From positions 7,489,501 through 7,553,500 of the forward strand of contig JASXTE010000019.1 of assembly GCA_030280995.1 (NCBI GenBank): 64,000 nucleotides of DNA, in the 5' to 3' direction. The notes under the pieces were generated by a model, which worked only from the letters and a program-made list of their open reading frames with translations, did not search any database and was not told where the DNA came from. Numbering within the stretch: position 1 is the stretch's first letter; every line of letters starts with the position of its first letter. Source of the stretch: Hemileia vastatrix. Taxonomy: Eukaryota > Basidiomycota > Pucciniomycetes > Pucciniales > Zaghouaniaceae. The position numbers and the translations under genes are program-made. Of the stretch, positions 36,654 to 47,065 are shown one piece after another.

Positions 36654-37754
36654 TGTGGTAGCCTAAAGTTTAGTATGGCACCTAAGTACGTAATGGAGTT
36701 ATTAGGGCGTGAAAGATTGGCGTTATTATTTTTATAAAGGGTTTTATTTAATTTATTTGAGTTTTAAATATGAAGAAATTAGTCAAGAGCGAATGCCTAC
36801 ACGAAATCAATTTATTTTACGGAGAAAATTTATTTTTACGGTCTGAAAAGTTTAAAAGTATCAAGTCGAGTCACTCAAGAACCTTGGGAAATTTTTCCAG
36901 AATTTTTACTATTTTTCTTATCTTTTTAAATGAATTTTAAAGATTTATAGAAATATTTACGTATTCAGAAATTACTTAACTTTGATGAATTTTCACGGGG
37001 TATTTAGAGCTACGCAGACTACGAAAATTAGTTTGGAATGTAAAGGAGAAGTGGCTCTATCATGTGTAATTTTTCTAGATTTTTTGTTATAGTTTTAAAG
37101 GTTCTAATTGAGTCCGGAAGTCCAGACGGACTCCGTTTGGACTCCGTACGGGCTCCGGATTGACTCTGGGAGAGCTCTGGAGGGGAAAACTTAGGCACGT
37201 GACTAGGAATACTTAAGAGCCTCTCAAACTCGAAATTGAAAGGGGGGATACATCATACAGCTTAATCTTTAACCACCACGGTCTCATTTTTTATTACTCC
37301 ACAAATTAAATAAATTTGTAATACCCTTATAACTTTATATTTTATATATAACATTTTAGAAATACTATTCAACAATTTAAATCACACTTCAAACAGGGTA
37401 TCTTTAGAAAGGTCTTCATCACTGGGACTTGATTATTGCTGTCTCATAAAAATTTAAATTATTATAAAAACATAAAAGTCAATCTTTTCAGATCTTTCAC
37501 TGGTACACCTTAATTGTTGTTATCAGTATTTCATTTCTCAACAGCCACCTTTTTATTTAAATCTCAATAAGCGTTAAATATTTTAGAGTTTCATTATTTT
37601 TTTAACAATCAGAACCAAGTAGACTGGTTAGCTTAGTGATTTAAAATTCCCATTTTGTTATTTTTATTGGAAGGACGGGGTTTTCAGCTAAATCCACATA
37701 TCTCCTCCGGCTTCTGCTTACAGCAAGGCAACTGAAAGAGTTTACCTTACCATA
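36654..37754 (+). repeat. G1 LTR-A
   Basis: TGTGGTAGCC start, TACCATA end. Contains a GC-rich block of CTCCGTACGG-like units (37110-37175). Confidence 0.9.
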
Positions 37755-37756
37755 GT

Positions 37757-37773
37757 TGGCGCCCAACGTGGGG
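37757..37773 (+). promoter_or_regulatory. Primer binding site, tRNA-Lys(CUU) type (copy A)
   Basis: TGGCGCCCAACGTGGGG begins two bases after the LTR. It is complementary to the 3' end of the eukaryotic tRNA-Lys(CUU) I know (…CCCCACGTTGGGCGCCA), the primer also used by some retroviruses. Confidence 0.8.
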
Positions 37774-37930
37774 TTTGATTTCTCTAGCTTTCTTTAAAGA
37801 CTTACTTGGATCAAGAACGTTCTTAGCCTGCAAGAGGCTTATTTTCTGGAACTCTAATTGGATTTTTGTTATTGGCCTGCAAGAGGCTTGATATTTTATC
37901 AATTGTTAACGCTTTTCATTACTTATTGGG

Positions 37931-40540
37931 ATGTCTTCTTCTGCTGTTGCTTCTGGATCTTCTAACCCTCTTACTCCCTCAGTTAGAATTGTTTCTTGGG
38001 ATGGCCCAAAGTTTGATGGGGAGGAGGTTAAATGGTTCATTAGCAGGTATGAAGCTGCTGCTGCTGTTGATGGTGCTTCTCATGTGGATATGGTGAAGCA
38101 AGTTAGGTTTTTTATTGCTGATAGGGAGGTGGAAAAAGAGGTTATTGCTATGCAGGCATTTAAGGACAAGGATTGGGTTAAGCTTTCTAAAGCTATGGTT
38201 GATAGATGGGGTGTTAGGTTTACTATGATGGACCTCAATAAAATTGTTGGAGACTGGCAAGCAAAAGGTGGAGTTTCTTCTATGGCTGACTTCAAAAAGC
38301 TCTGTGTTCAGTTTGATGAAGTGGTGGAATATCTCATACTGGTGGATGAGTTAGTGTATGAGAATCAAGCAAAAGATTTGTTTTGGACAGCATGCAGCAG
38401 GGATATTCGAATGGACGTCTTGAAGGATCTTTCAAGAAAAGATTTGATGAAGGAACTGCCTAATGGTGAGCAGAAACTGCCGGCTCTGGAGGTTATCAAA
38501 GAGAACATTCAGGCCCATCTCAAGTTGTTAGCATTGGACAAATATCAAGAGTCCTGCACTCAATATATTAGCAAGGTTAGCGAAGTTTTGGCCGAAAACA
38601 ACGATATTATGGTCAAAGCCCAGGAGGCCAAGAAGGCACAAATGGGATTACCTGCTGCTAAAGTTGAGGGCAATGTGGATAATAAGATGTTTGATCACCT
38701 GGCCGATTTAACTAAACAATTAAAAATATTTGTTCAAGAGACACAGAAGGCTAACAAGGCCCCAATCGCTTCTTCGTTGACGTCGACTTCTTATCAATCC
38801 AGAGGTTATGAGCGTCGAAATTATAATGGCAATAATAATGGTAACCGCTTCCCAGGCAATGGGAGAAATGGTGGGAATGGTGGTAGTAGTTATAGAGGTG
38901 GCTACGATGAGCCAAAGGTGTGCTCCTATTTTAATAGGAGGGGGCACAGAGCAACAGTTTGTTTTGCTCTTGATAAGGATATGGATGCTGGGAGAGTTAT
39001 ATTTGATGGTAAAGTTTATAAATTTCCTGATGGTTCGTTCATCAAGCCCAGTGATGGACAGTCTCCTTCTGATTTGGTCAGAAGAAGTTTAACGGCTGAA
39101 AGGAGAGCCAGATTTGAAGAGGTGACGGATGAAGATGTTAATGCCAAGAGTGGCAAAAATGGTAATGGTAATGGTGGTAAAGCTGACAAGGGCAAGGAGA
39201 AAGAGGTCAGTAAAGCCACATTTTCTACTTCTTTTGGAGGTTTAGAGCTGGCGACAGTTGCCCAGGTGGAGGGTAGCTGTATGGCCGGCGAATACGATGT
39301 TAAAGCTGCTAGAAGAGCAGCTGCTACTAAGGCAAAAAGTAGCATTCAGAGCCAATTGAGGGCTAATCCTGGCAAGGCCAATAACAAAGTGAACCCTTAC
39401 TCAAAGGACAAAAATTCTAGTGCTCAAACTGACGCCAACAAATTGAACCCTTACTCTAAGGACGAATTATATAAAATGCGCAAGGGGATTGCTGATATGG
39501 GGCCCCCTAGTTATGACAAGTTTGATTTAAATGGTGAGACTATTCCAGAGGATGATTCGGATTCTGAGGAGGACGTACCGTTGGTGTCTCTACCCAGACC
39601 AAGTTTTAGCGGTCCCATCCCAATGGAGGGAGTAAGAAGGACTAGCGATGGATCAGGATTAGTGCAAGAAGCTGGTGACAGAGTTAGGGTTATAGAAAGT
39701 GAAGATGTTATTATGGGTGGTGAAGATGGCTTGGTTGGACCTCAAGAGGTACCCAGGGCCAAGGTTGTTAAATCAAAGGTCCAGTATGAGCGGCCAGTAG
39801 TTTCTGGTCAAGCTAATGCGATGGACAAAGTTTTGAATTGGGTGAATCAACTGCAGATTCCCTTATCTTTGGGGGAGTTATTTACGATTAGTCCGGCGCT
39901 TGCTGAAAAGCAAAAGAAGCATTTGACGAGGCGTCGGGTTTCCACTGGAGAGGTGGAATATATTTGTGAAAATGCTGAAAAGTTTGGGGAAGATGTAGAT
40001 ACGCATTTTTCCGCTCCCCTGGGTTACCTGGTGGTAACTCTTAACGGTAAAGAAGTAAAGGCCTTGGTCGATTCAGGGTCTCAAATTAATTTAATTTCAT
40101 TGGAGCAAGCAACGAGTATAGGCTTGCCAATTAAAAGTGGAACTGAGGGAAACCTCAGAGGCATTGGAGGGCATGCAACCGAGCTGATGGGTACAGCTGA
40201 GCATGTCAGGTTAGGCATTGGTGGATCTGTTGGTAAGGTTCAATTTTATGTGGCCAGAGGAGCAGTAAAAACTGTTCTTGGTGGTCCTTTTTTGATGGAT
40301 TTTGAGGCCAGGATAGGGTATCAAGCTGGCATGGGAATTAGTTTGGAAATCACTGGTGAAGACATGCGGAGGTTACATATGCAGTTAGCGCCTCCTGGAG
40401 ATGAAGGTTGGGAAACACAGCCAGGGATTACTACTCTGTGCCAGTGTTGTGTTTGCACCAAGAAGCGGCATATTAAACGGACGGCTTCTGGTGAATTATG
40501 TTTGTTGGAAAGGGATGGATGCCCTCATTTTTTGGGGTAG
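37931..40540 (+). CDS. G1 Gag-protease polyprotein (copy A), intact
   Basis: 869 residues. Residues 1-270 are a gag-like capsid region (VRIVSWDGPKFDGEEVKWF, VDRWGVRFTMMDLNKIVGDW), then an Asn/Gly/Arg-rich stretch and a zinc-knuckle-like CSYFNRRGHRATVC at about 331-344. Its spacing matches CX2CX4HX4C but the second Cys is Phe. A Lys/Ser/Gly-rich linker follows, then an aspartic protease with LVDSGSQINLIS (about 711-722) and the flap-side GGPFLMDFEARIGYQ. The frame ends in TTT TTG GGG TAG, where a -1 shift leads into pol. This is the only full-length gag-protease of this lineage in the window. Confidence 0.88.
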   Translation: MSSSAVASGSSNPLTPSVRIVSWDGPKFDGEEVKWFISRYEAAAAVDGASHVDMVKQVRFFIADREVEKEVIAMQAFKDKDWVKLSKAMVDRWGVRFTMMDLNKIVGDWQAKGGVSSMADFKKLCVQFDEVVEYLILVDELVYENQAKDLFWTACSRDIRMDVLKDLSRKDLMKELPNGEQKLPALEVIKENIQAHLKLLALDKYQESCTQYISKVSEVLAENNDIMVKAQEAKKAQMGLPAAKVEGNVDNKMFDHLADLTKQLKIFVQETQKANKAPIASSLTSTSYQSRGYERRNYNGNNNGNRFPGNGRNGGNGGSSYRGGYDEPKVCSYFNRRGHRATVCFALDKDMDAGRVIFDGKVYKFPDGSFIKPSDGQSPSDLVRRSLTAERRARFEEVTDEDVNAKSGKNGNGNGGKADKGKEKEVSKATFSTSFGGLELATVAQVEGSCMAGEYDVKAARRAAATKAKSSIQSQLRANPGKANNKVNPYSKDKNSSAQTDANKLNPYSKDELYKMRKGIADMGPPSYDKFDLNGETIPEDDSDSEEDVPLVSLPRPSFSGPIPMEGVRRTSDGSGLVQEAGDRVRVIESEDVIMGGEDGLVGPQEVPRAKVVKSKVQYERPVVSGQANAMDKVLNWVNQLQIPLSLGELFTISPALAEKQKKHLTRRRVSTGEVEYICENAEKFGEDVDTHFSAPLGYLVVTLNGKEVKALVDSGSQINLISLEQATSIGLPIKSGTEGNLRGIGGHATELMGTAEHVRLGIGGSVGKVQFYVARGAVKTVLGGPFLMDFEARIGYQAGMGISLEITGEDMRRLHMQLAPPGDEGWETQPGITTLCQCCVCTKKRHIKRTASGELCLLERDGCPHFLG
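40528..40534 (+). promoter_or_regulatory. Predicted -1 ribosomal frameshift heptamer
   Basis: T_TTT_TTG in the gag frame, two codons before the UAG at 40538-40540. The pol frame is -1 relative to gag, exactly what a slip here would enter. The downstream GGGGTAGCAGGGGCTGATCA could contribute structure. The seven bases recur in copy B at 47111-47117, where the upstream frame has been replaced. Confidence 0.7.
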
Positions 40541-43500
40541 CAGGGGCTGATCACTCTAATGTTGTAATCTCTCCTCAGGATGAGATCCCGGATTGAAATA
40601 GGTCAGCTCACTTGGAGATAATTCAAGTGGATTCTCAATTATTTTCTGTTAATATTACTTTGGAGTGCAAATATGTTTTGGACTTTTCTACATGTTTATT
40701 AGATTTACCCTGTTTTTCTATTAAATTTAAAAATGGTTAAAAAGGCAAAATGGGCCAAATTAGGTTGGATAAAAATTGGAAGGGTATGTTTTATGACCTC
40801 CAGCAAGAGGCTAAACTGCAATTATCTCCTTCTATTATGGACCTCCAGCAAAAGGGTAAACTGCGAAAATCTTATCAAAACCCAATTAAAAATCTTAGTA
40901 TAATTAAAACACAAAAAAATAATTTTTGTGAAAATGTTATTCCGGACCTCCAGCAAGAGGTTAAACTGCAATTATCTCCTTCTATTATGGACCTCCAGCA
41001 AGAGGGTAAACTGCAAAAATCTTATCAAAATCCAATAAAAAATCTCAGTATAATTAAAACACAAAAAAATAATTTTTGTGAAAATTCAATTCCGGTTCTA
41101 AAGCAAGAGGTTAAACTTCCAACTTTCTTTACGGGTGATTTACTGTTGGATAAGGGAAGCAAAGGTGTTGGAAAATCTGTTTATAAATTAGACAAGGGAA
41201 AGGAGAAAAGGGTAAAATCTAAAAATGAAATAAAATATTTTTCTAATATTTCTTATTCTGATTCTGGCAATGAAGAAGATTTATTTGATGAAATTTTTAA
41301 TGGCGATACAAAAGTAAAAGTTTTACCTCAAGTTTATTTAGATGTGGACGCAGCCAAATATAAAAAAGTAGCAAATAAAGTTTGACCTATTAATGAACCG
41401 CTACCTGCCGAATTAAATCCACCCTTGAGAAGACCAAGGTTATCAAGAGATCCTTATGAAAGTCCCTTGGTAAAGAATCCGCCTGAATTTTCTGAGACGT
41501 CAAGAATCACTTTTGAGAGACTGGGTGTTGTTAATTTTGGACCTGATGGTTGGTTGTCTGGAGAAGAGAAGAAGTTGTTGTTGGATGTGATGGTCAAGCA
41601 AGAGAAGGCCATTGCTTTTGTAGAAGAGGAGAGGGGTGTGTTGATGCATTCCTATGGGGAGCCTTACAAGATTCCTGTGGTATGTCATGAACCGTGGCAG
41701 CAGAAACCGATTCCTATTCCGGCTGCATTAAAAGAAGCCTATATTGAAGTTGTCAGAGAACAGATACGCACTGGACTGTATGAGCAATCAACGTCAAGTT
41801 ATTCTAGTCCGGTATTTTTTATCAAGAAACCGAATGGCAAGCTTAGAGTTGTTCCTGATCTTAGGGAATTAAATAGGGTTACAATAAAGGATGCTGGGAT
41901 ACTGCCTAGTGATGAGGAGTTTGTTGAAGCGTTTGCAGGGAGAGTGTGTTATGGTTTGGGAGATATTATGGGTGGATATGATGAGAGAGAGTTACATCCG
42001 GACTCAAGGCCTCTCACTACATTTGATACGCCACTTGGACGTTTACAGTTAACAAGATTACCTCAAGGAGCAACAAATTCGGTTGCAGTTTATCAAGCTC
42101 AGATGGCTTGGATCCTTCAAGACAAAATTCCACAATATGCTGGAATCTTTATAGATGATGGAGGAATCAAGGGACCAACAACCGACTATGATAACCAGGT
42201 GTTGGAAGAGAATCCCGGGATACGCAAATTCATTTGGGAGTTTGCAATTACATTAGAAAGAATCTTGTTTCGAATCGAAGAGGCTGGTTTAACTATTTCA
42301 GGTTCAAAATTTTCCTGTTGTGTGCCAGCCTTAGAAATATTAGGCCATGTGGTATGTAGAGAGGGTAGGATTATGTCCAAGAAGAAAGTTAACAAAATTC
42401 AGTCCTGGCCAAGACCCAAGAATACAACCGAAGTCAGAGGGTTTTTAGGCGTTTGCGTATATGTTAGAATGTTTATCAAGGACTTTTCTTCATTGGCAGC
42501 TCCATTGAGGCGGTTAGCAAGAAAGGATGCAGACTGGGAGTGGGATGAAGAGTGTGAGAAGGCGTTTGTGAAGTTGAAGGAGGTTGTAGGGAAGGATTTA
42601 GTCCTGCACAAGTTGGATTATGGAAAAGATGCTGGTAGAATTTATTTAGCAGTTGATTCAAGTCAGGTTGCAGCTGGGGCGGTTTTGTCTCAGATGGATA
42701 AAGCTGGTTACATCAGGCCAGTTAGGTATGAATCTGTAGTATTTACTGAGGTCAAATAAAGATATTCTCAACCAAAATTGGAATTATGTGGTGTGGCAAA
42801 AATACTGAAGAAACTTCAGCATATTTTGTGGGGGCAACATTTTGAGTTGCAAGTGGATGCGAAATTGTTAATCCAGATGATTAATTCCCCAAGTTTACCG
42901 AATGCACCCATGACGAGATGGGTAGCTTTTATTCAACATTTTTTGTTTGATTTAGTTCATAATCCTGGCAAAACTTTTACTATGCGAGATGGTTTATCAA
43001 GGAGACCACCCACTGAAGAAGATTCAGACTCAGAAGAGTTCGATGAAGATATACCTATTATCAAAGCCAGCACTAAAGGAGCTTAAGACTTTCCATACCT
43101 CCCCCATGAGGTTAAACTGGCAGGACTATTGTGTTTAGATTATGGTGATGATGACCTCCACCAAGAGGATAAACTGGAAAATAGTTTTTATGTTAATAAA
43201 GGTGTTGGAAAAGGTGTAGATAAATTCGGCAGAGAGGAGGTAGAAGAAGATGTGGTGTATGTAGAGGAAGATGGATTGGTAGTGTGGGATAGTAGTAAGT
43301 TAAGGAATGGTGTATATGTTGGAGAATTAGAGAATTTAAATAAAAAGGTGGATAAAGAGAAAGAGGTATTTTCGAATACGGTTTACAAAGGATCCAAAGG
43401 TTCAGAAGAAAAATGTCAACATAGCTCGATTAAAGATTTATTTAGGGGTCAACGATTATTGGCTCATTCATGTGCAGGTGATATTGGTGATAGAGAAGTC

Positions 43501-44575
43501 CCTATTGATGTTTTATTAATCAATTTTCAAGATGAAGTCTGGGGTCAGACTGGTTTTTATTTTTTGTTAGTCAAATATTTGTTGACTTTAGAGAGGCCAG
43601 AAGATTGTGAAGACAATGAATGGGTGGCTATCAAGAGAAAGTCAACTACGTTTTACCTATCTGGTTGACGTTTAATGAGGAGGAGGTATCCAAATCCTCA
43701 AGTAGTTATAACTCAACAGAAGGGGCAAGAATTAGTTTTGAAATCATTGCATGAAGATCTTGGGCATAGAGGCGTTGGAGAAACGTTTAGAAGAATTTCT
43801 GATCGATTTTGGTGGCCTGGAATGAAGATGGCTGTTAAACAGTGGGTTCAGTCATGCAAAGAATGTCAAAGACGAAGTTATTTAAGGCCAAAAGAACCTG
43901 GACGCGCGACCGGTGAATATACGCTCTTTGGGAGAGTTAGTTTAGATGCCGTTCACATAAAAGAGGGACGGTATAAATATTTAATTGTGGCCAGAGATGA
44001 TTTATCTGGTTGGGTAGAGGCAGCGCCTCTTATTAATTTAACTGCCAAAAATGTGGCAGAATTTTTGTTGGATAATTGGGTATATAGGTATGGGGTGATG
44101 AAGTTGGTGACGGTAGATGGAGGTCCTGAATTTGGGACAGAGTTTAAAGAGGCGGTATTGAAATTTGGATCAAAGGTTAGGGTAGCAACCCCATATTATC
44201 CTGAAGCTGAAGGAATGGTTGAAAGAGGGCATCAAGTTATTAAGGATGCTTTAGTTAAAATGTGTGGGACAAGTGCCGAAAAGTGGAGGCACTATTTACC
44301 TTTAGTTTTATTTGCTGATTGAATCACTGCCAAAAGGACGACCGTATTTTCACCTTATGAACTTGTTTTTGGACAGAAAGCAGTTTTACCGGTTGATTTA
44401 GAAGCTGAATCATATCTTGGAGTTGACTGGGACACGGTCAAAACTACTGAAGAATTATTGTGTGCGAGAATGATGCAGCTAGAAAAGAAAGAAGAATATT
44501 TAGAAAAGGCATATTCGCGGATGATGAAGATCAGAAACCAATCAGTTAGATATTGGGATGAGCGGTGTGGTAGCC
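40541..44575 (+). pseudogene. G1 pol, copy A: seven nonsense codons, 3' end truncated
   Basis: Colinear with copy B pol. Stops at 40594-40596, 40738-40740, 41383-41385, 42757-42759, 43084-43086, 43666-43668 and 44320-44322; those at 41383, 43666 and 44320 are TGA where copy B has CGA. Content: spacer with DLQQEVKLQ-type repeats, RT (IFIDDGGIKG), RNase H (VDSSQVAAGAVLSQ), integrase HHCC (HEDLGHRGVGETF ... CKECQRRS) and DDE core (SLDAVHIKEG, TVDGGPEFG, EAEGMVERG). It stops at YWDER, where LTR-B begins, so the GPY-type C-terminus is missing. Nucleotide identity to copy B is very high by eye. Confidence 0.9.
40797..41013 (+). repeat. CTC-N6-GAG/TAAACTG motifs in copy A pol spacer
   Basis: Copies at 40797, 40842 (right arm decayed), 40947 and 40992. 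All are in the same codon phase and read DLQQEVKLQ-like peptides. Single copies also occur at 43098-43119 and 43155-43176 (YLPHEVKL, DLHQEDKL). Confidence 0.9.
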
Positions 44576-45652
44576 TAAAGTTTAGTATGGCACCTAAGTA
44601 CACAAATGGAGTTATTACGGCGTGCAAGATTGGCGTTATTATTTTTTATAAAAGGGTTTTATTTAATTTATTGGAGTTTAAAATATGAAGAAATTGGTCA
44701 CGAGCAAATGCCTACACAAATACAATTTATTTTACGGAGAAAACTTATTTTTACGGTCTGAAAAACTTATAAGTATCAAGTCAAGTCACTCAAGAACCTT
44801 GGGAAATTTTCCCAGAATTTTTACTATTTTTCTTATATTTTTAAATGAATTTTAAAGTTTTATATAAATATTTACGTTTTCAAAAATTACTTAACTTTGA
44901 TAAATTTTCACGGGGTAATTAGAGCTGCGCAGACTACGAAAATTAGTTTGGTATGTAAAGGGGAAGTAGCTCTATTATGTGTAATTTTTCTAGATTTTTT
45001 ATTATAGTTTTAAGGTTCTAATTGAGTCCGGAAGTCCGGACGGACTCCGTACGGGCTCCGGATTGACTCTGGAAGAGCTCTGGAGGGGAAAATTTAGGCA
45101 CGTGACTAGGAATACTTAAGCGCTTCTCAAACTCGAAATTGAGGGGGGGACACAACATACAGCTTAATCTTTAACCACCACGGTCTCATTTTTTATTACT
45201 CAACAAATTAAATAAATTTGTAATACCCTTATAACTTTATATTTTATATATAACATTTTAGAAATACTACTCAACAATTTAAATCACACTTCATACAAGG
45301 TATCTTTAGAAAGGTCTTCATCACTGGGACTTGATTATTGCTGTCTCATAAAAATTTAAATTATTATAAAAAACATAAAAGTCAATCTTTTCAGATCTTT
45401 CACTGGTACACCTTAATTCTTGTTATCAGTATTTCTTTCTCAACAGCTACAATCTTTAAATCTCAATAAGCGTTAAATATTTTAGAGTTTCATTATTTTT
45501 TATCAATCAGATCCAAGTAGACTGGTTAGCTTAGTGATTTAGAATTCTCATTTTGTTATTTTTATTGGAAGGACGGGGTTTTCCACTAAATCCACATATC
45601 TCCTCCGGATTCTGCTTACAGCAAGGCGACTGTAAGAGTTTACATTACCATA
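44576..45652 (+). repeat. G1 LTR-B
   Basis: TGTGGTAGCC start, TACCATA end. It directly abuts the pol codons of copy A on the left, and is followed by a primer site (45655-45671) with one change, TGGCGCCCAAAGTGGGG. Confidence 0.9.
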
Positions 45653-45827
45653 GTTGGCGCCCAAAGTGGGGTTCAAATTCTCTAGCTTTCTTTAAAGACT
45701 TACTTGGATCAAGAACGTTCTTAGCCTGCAAGAGGCATATTTTCTGGAACTCTAATCAATCTTTGTTATTAGCCTGCAAGAGGCTTGTTTATTTTAACGG
45801 TTGTTAACGCTTTTCTTATGTTTTGGG

Positions 45828-46520
45828 ATGTCTTCTACTAGTGGAACTGCTGTGTTGGCTGCTGGTGTACCTGTTAGGGCATCAGTAAGGATTGTATCTT
45901 GGGTTGGGCCCAAGTTTTCTGGAGATGATTTAGAAGGATTTTTAAATAGGTATGAAACTGCAGCTGCGATTGATGGTGCTTTACCTTTGGATATGGTGAA
46001 GCAGATTAGGTTTTTTATTTTTGACAGAGAGGTGGAAAAGGAGGTTATTTCTATGGATGGTTATAAAGATCAAGATTGGAGAAAGCTCAAGATGGAAATG
46101 GAAAAAAGGTGGGCAAAAGTTTATTCATTGGAGGATCTAAAGGATATAGCTAGGAAATGGGAATCAAAAGGTGGTGTAACATCTCTGCATCAGTATCATC
46201 AGTTTATGGTTGAATTTCAGGTGGTTCTGGACTATTTGTTGGAGTATGAAATTTTATTTCATGATAATGCATCAAAGTATGTTTTTTGGGATGCTATGGG
46301 GGAAAAGGTTAAGAAAGATGTTTTGATGGTGCTTATTAATGCCAATTTAATGAAGGATCTCCCAGATGGAGAAACTAGGATTCCTGGTATGGAGGTGCTA
46401 AAGAAGGCTATTTTAGAACATCTGGATACTCATAATTCTGTTGATTTGGACTCTGGAAAAGAGGTTTTTCTCACTCAAGAGATAGAAGAGGGAGGTTTAG
46501 AAGAATTAGCTTCTGTTTAA
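45828..46520 (+). CDS. Divergent gag-like protein of G1 copy B
   Basis: 230 residues from MSSTSGTAV. The capsid-like region is clearly related to copy A gag (VRIVSWVGPKFSGDDLEGFLNR, YETAAAIDGALPLDMVKQIR, DREVEKEVISMDGYKDQDW) but much more diverged than the pol regions of the two copies are. It ends in an acidic tail and a TAA. No zinc knuckle and no protease. It may be a non-autonomous gag. Confidence 0.75.
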   Translation: MSSTSGTAVLAAGVPVRASVRIVSWVGPKFSGDDLEGFLNRYETAAAIDGALPLDMVKQIRFFIFDREVEKEVISMDGYKDQDWRKLKMEMEKRWAKVYSLEDLKDIARKWESKGGVTSLHQYHQFMVEFQVVLDYLLEYEILFHDNASKYVFWDAMGEKVKKDVLMVLINANLMKDLPDGETRIPGMEVLKKAILEHLDTHNSVDLDSGKEVFLTQEIEEGGLEELASV

Positions 46521-47009
46521 TTTTTGGAATCAGCCATTCCTGAAGATTTTGTCCAGCCTGAAGATATTATTTTTGTTAACAATTCTGTTGGGAAAGAAGA
46601 GATTTTTGAAGATGAAGATATTGTTGTCATTAATGACAAAATTTTGGATGATGGGGATAATTTTGTGTTGAATGATTCGAAATCTGATTTAGAGGATTTT
46701 TTGCCTCAGGTTTTGTCTTCAGAAGCAGAGACTGTCTGCAATGAAGATATGGATATGGTGGATTTGTTACAATCTCAGGGAGAGATTGTTAAGGAGGATA
46801 TGGTTTTCCCTGCACTAATAAAGAGTGTAGTGGCATTTGATAATAGAGTGCATAAATTGGATGCACTCATATTTTTGAAAAGGGCTGTTTATTTTTTATG
46901 TCCAATGGTAGGAAAAATTATGGGGGTTTATTTTTGGGTTTTATGGAATCGGTGGATAAGCCCTTGGGGCAAAATTATGGATTATCTCCAGGGGATATCA
47001 AGAATTTAA
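46521..47009 (+). pseudogene. Acidic continuation of the copy B gag frame
   Basis: Same frame as the gag, separated only by the TAA at 46518-46520. Asp/Glu-rich with repeated Ile/Val-Asn segments (EDIIFVNNSVGKEE, EDIVVINDK) and a hydrophobic end. No recognised domain. It occupies the place of the zinc knuckle and protease of copy A. It is followed by a motif copy at 47012-47033. Confidence 0.5.
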
Positions 47010-47065
47010 TTCCTCCGAAATGAGGATAAACTACCTAAACTGGGCTGAAATTTTCTTTTATCGTT

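Noticed and set aside
37979..39345. Minus-strand ORFs overlapping the G1 gag
   Set aside because: Shadows of the intact sense gag-protease frame; not conserved in G2.
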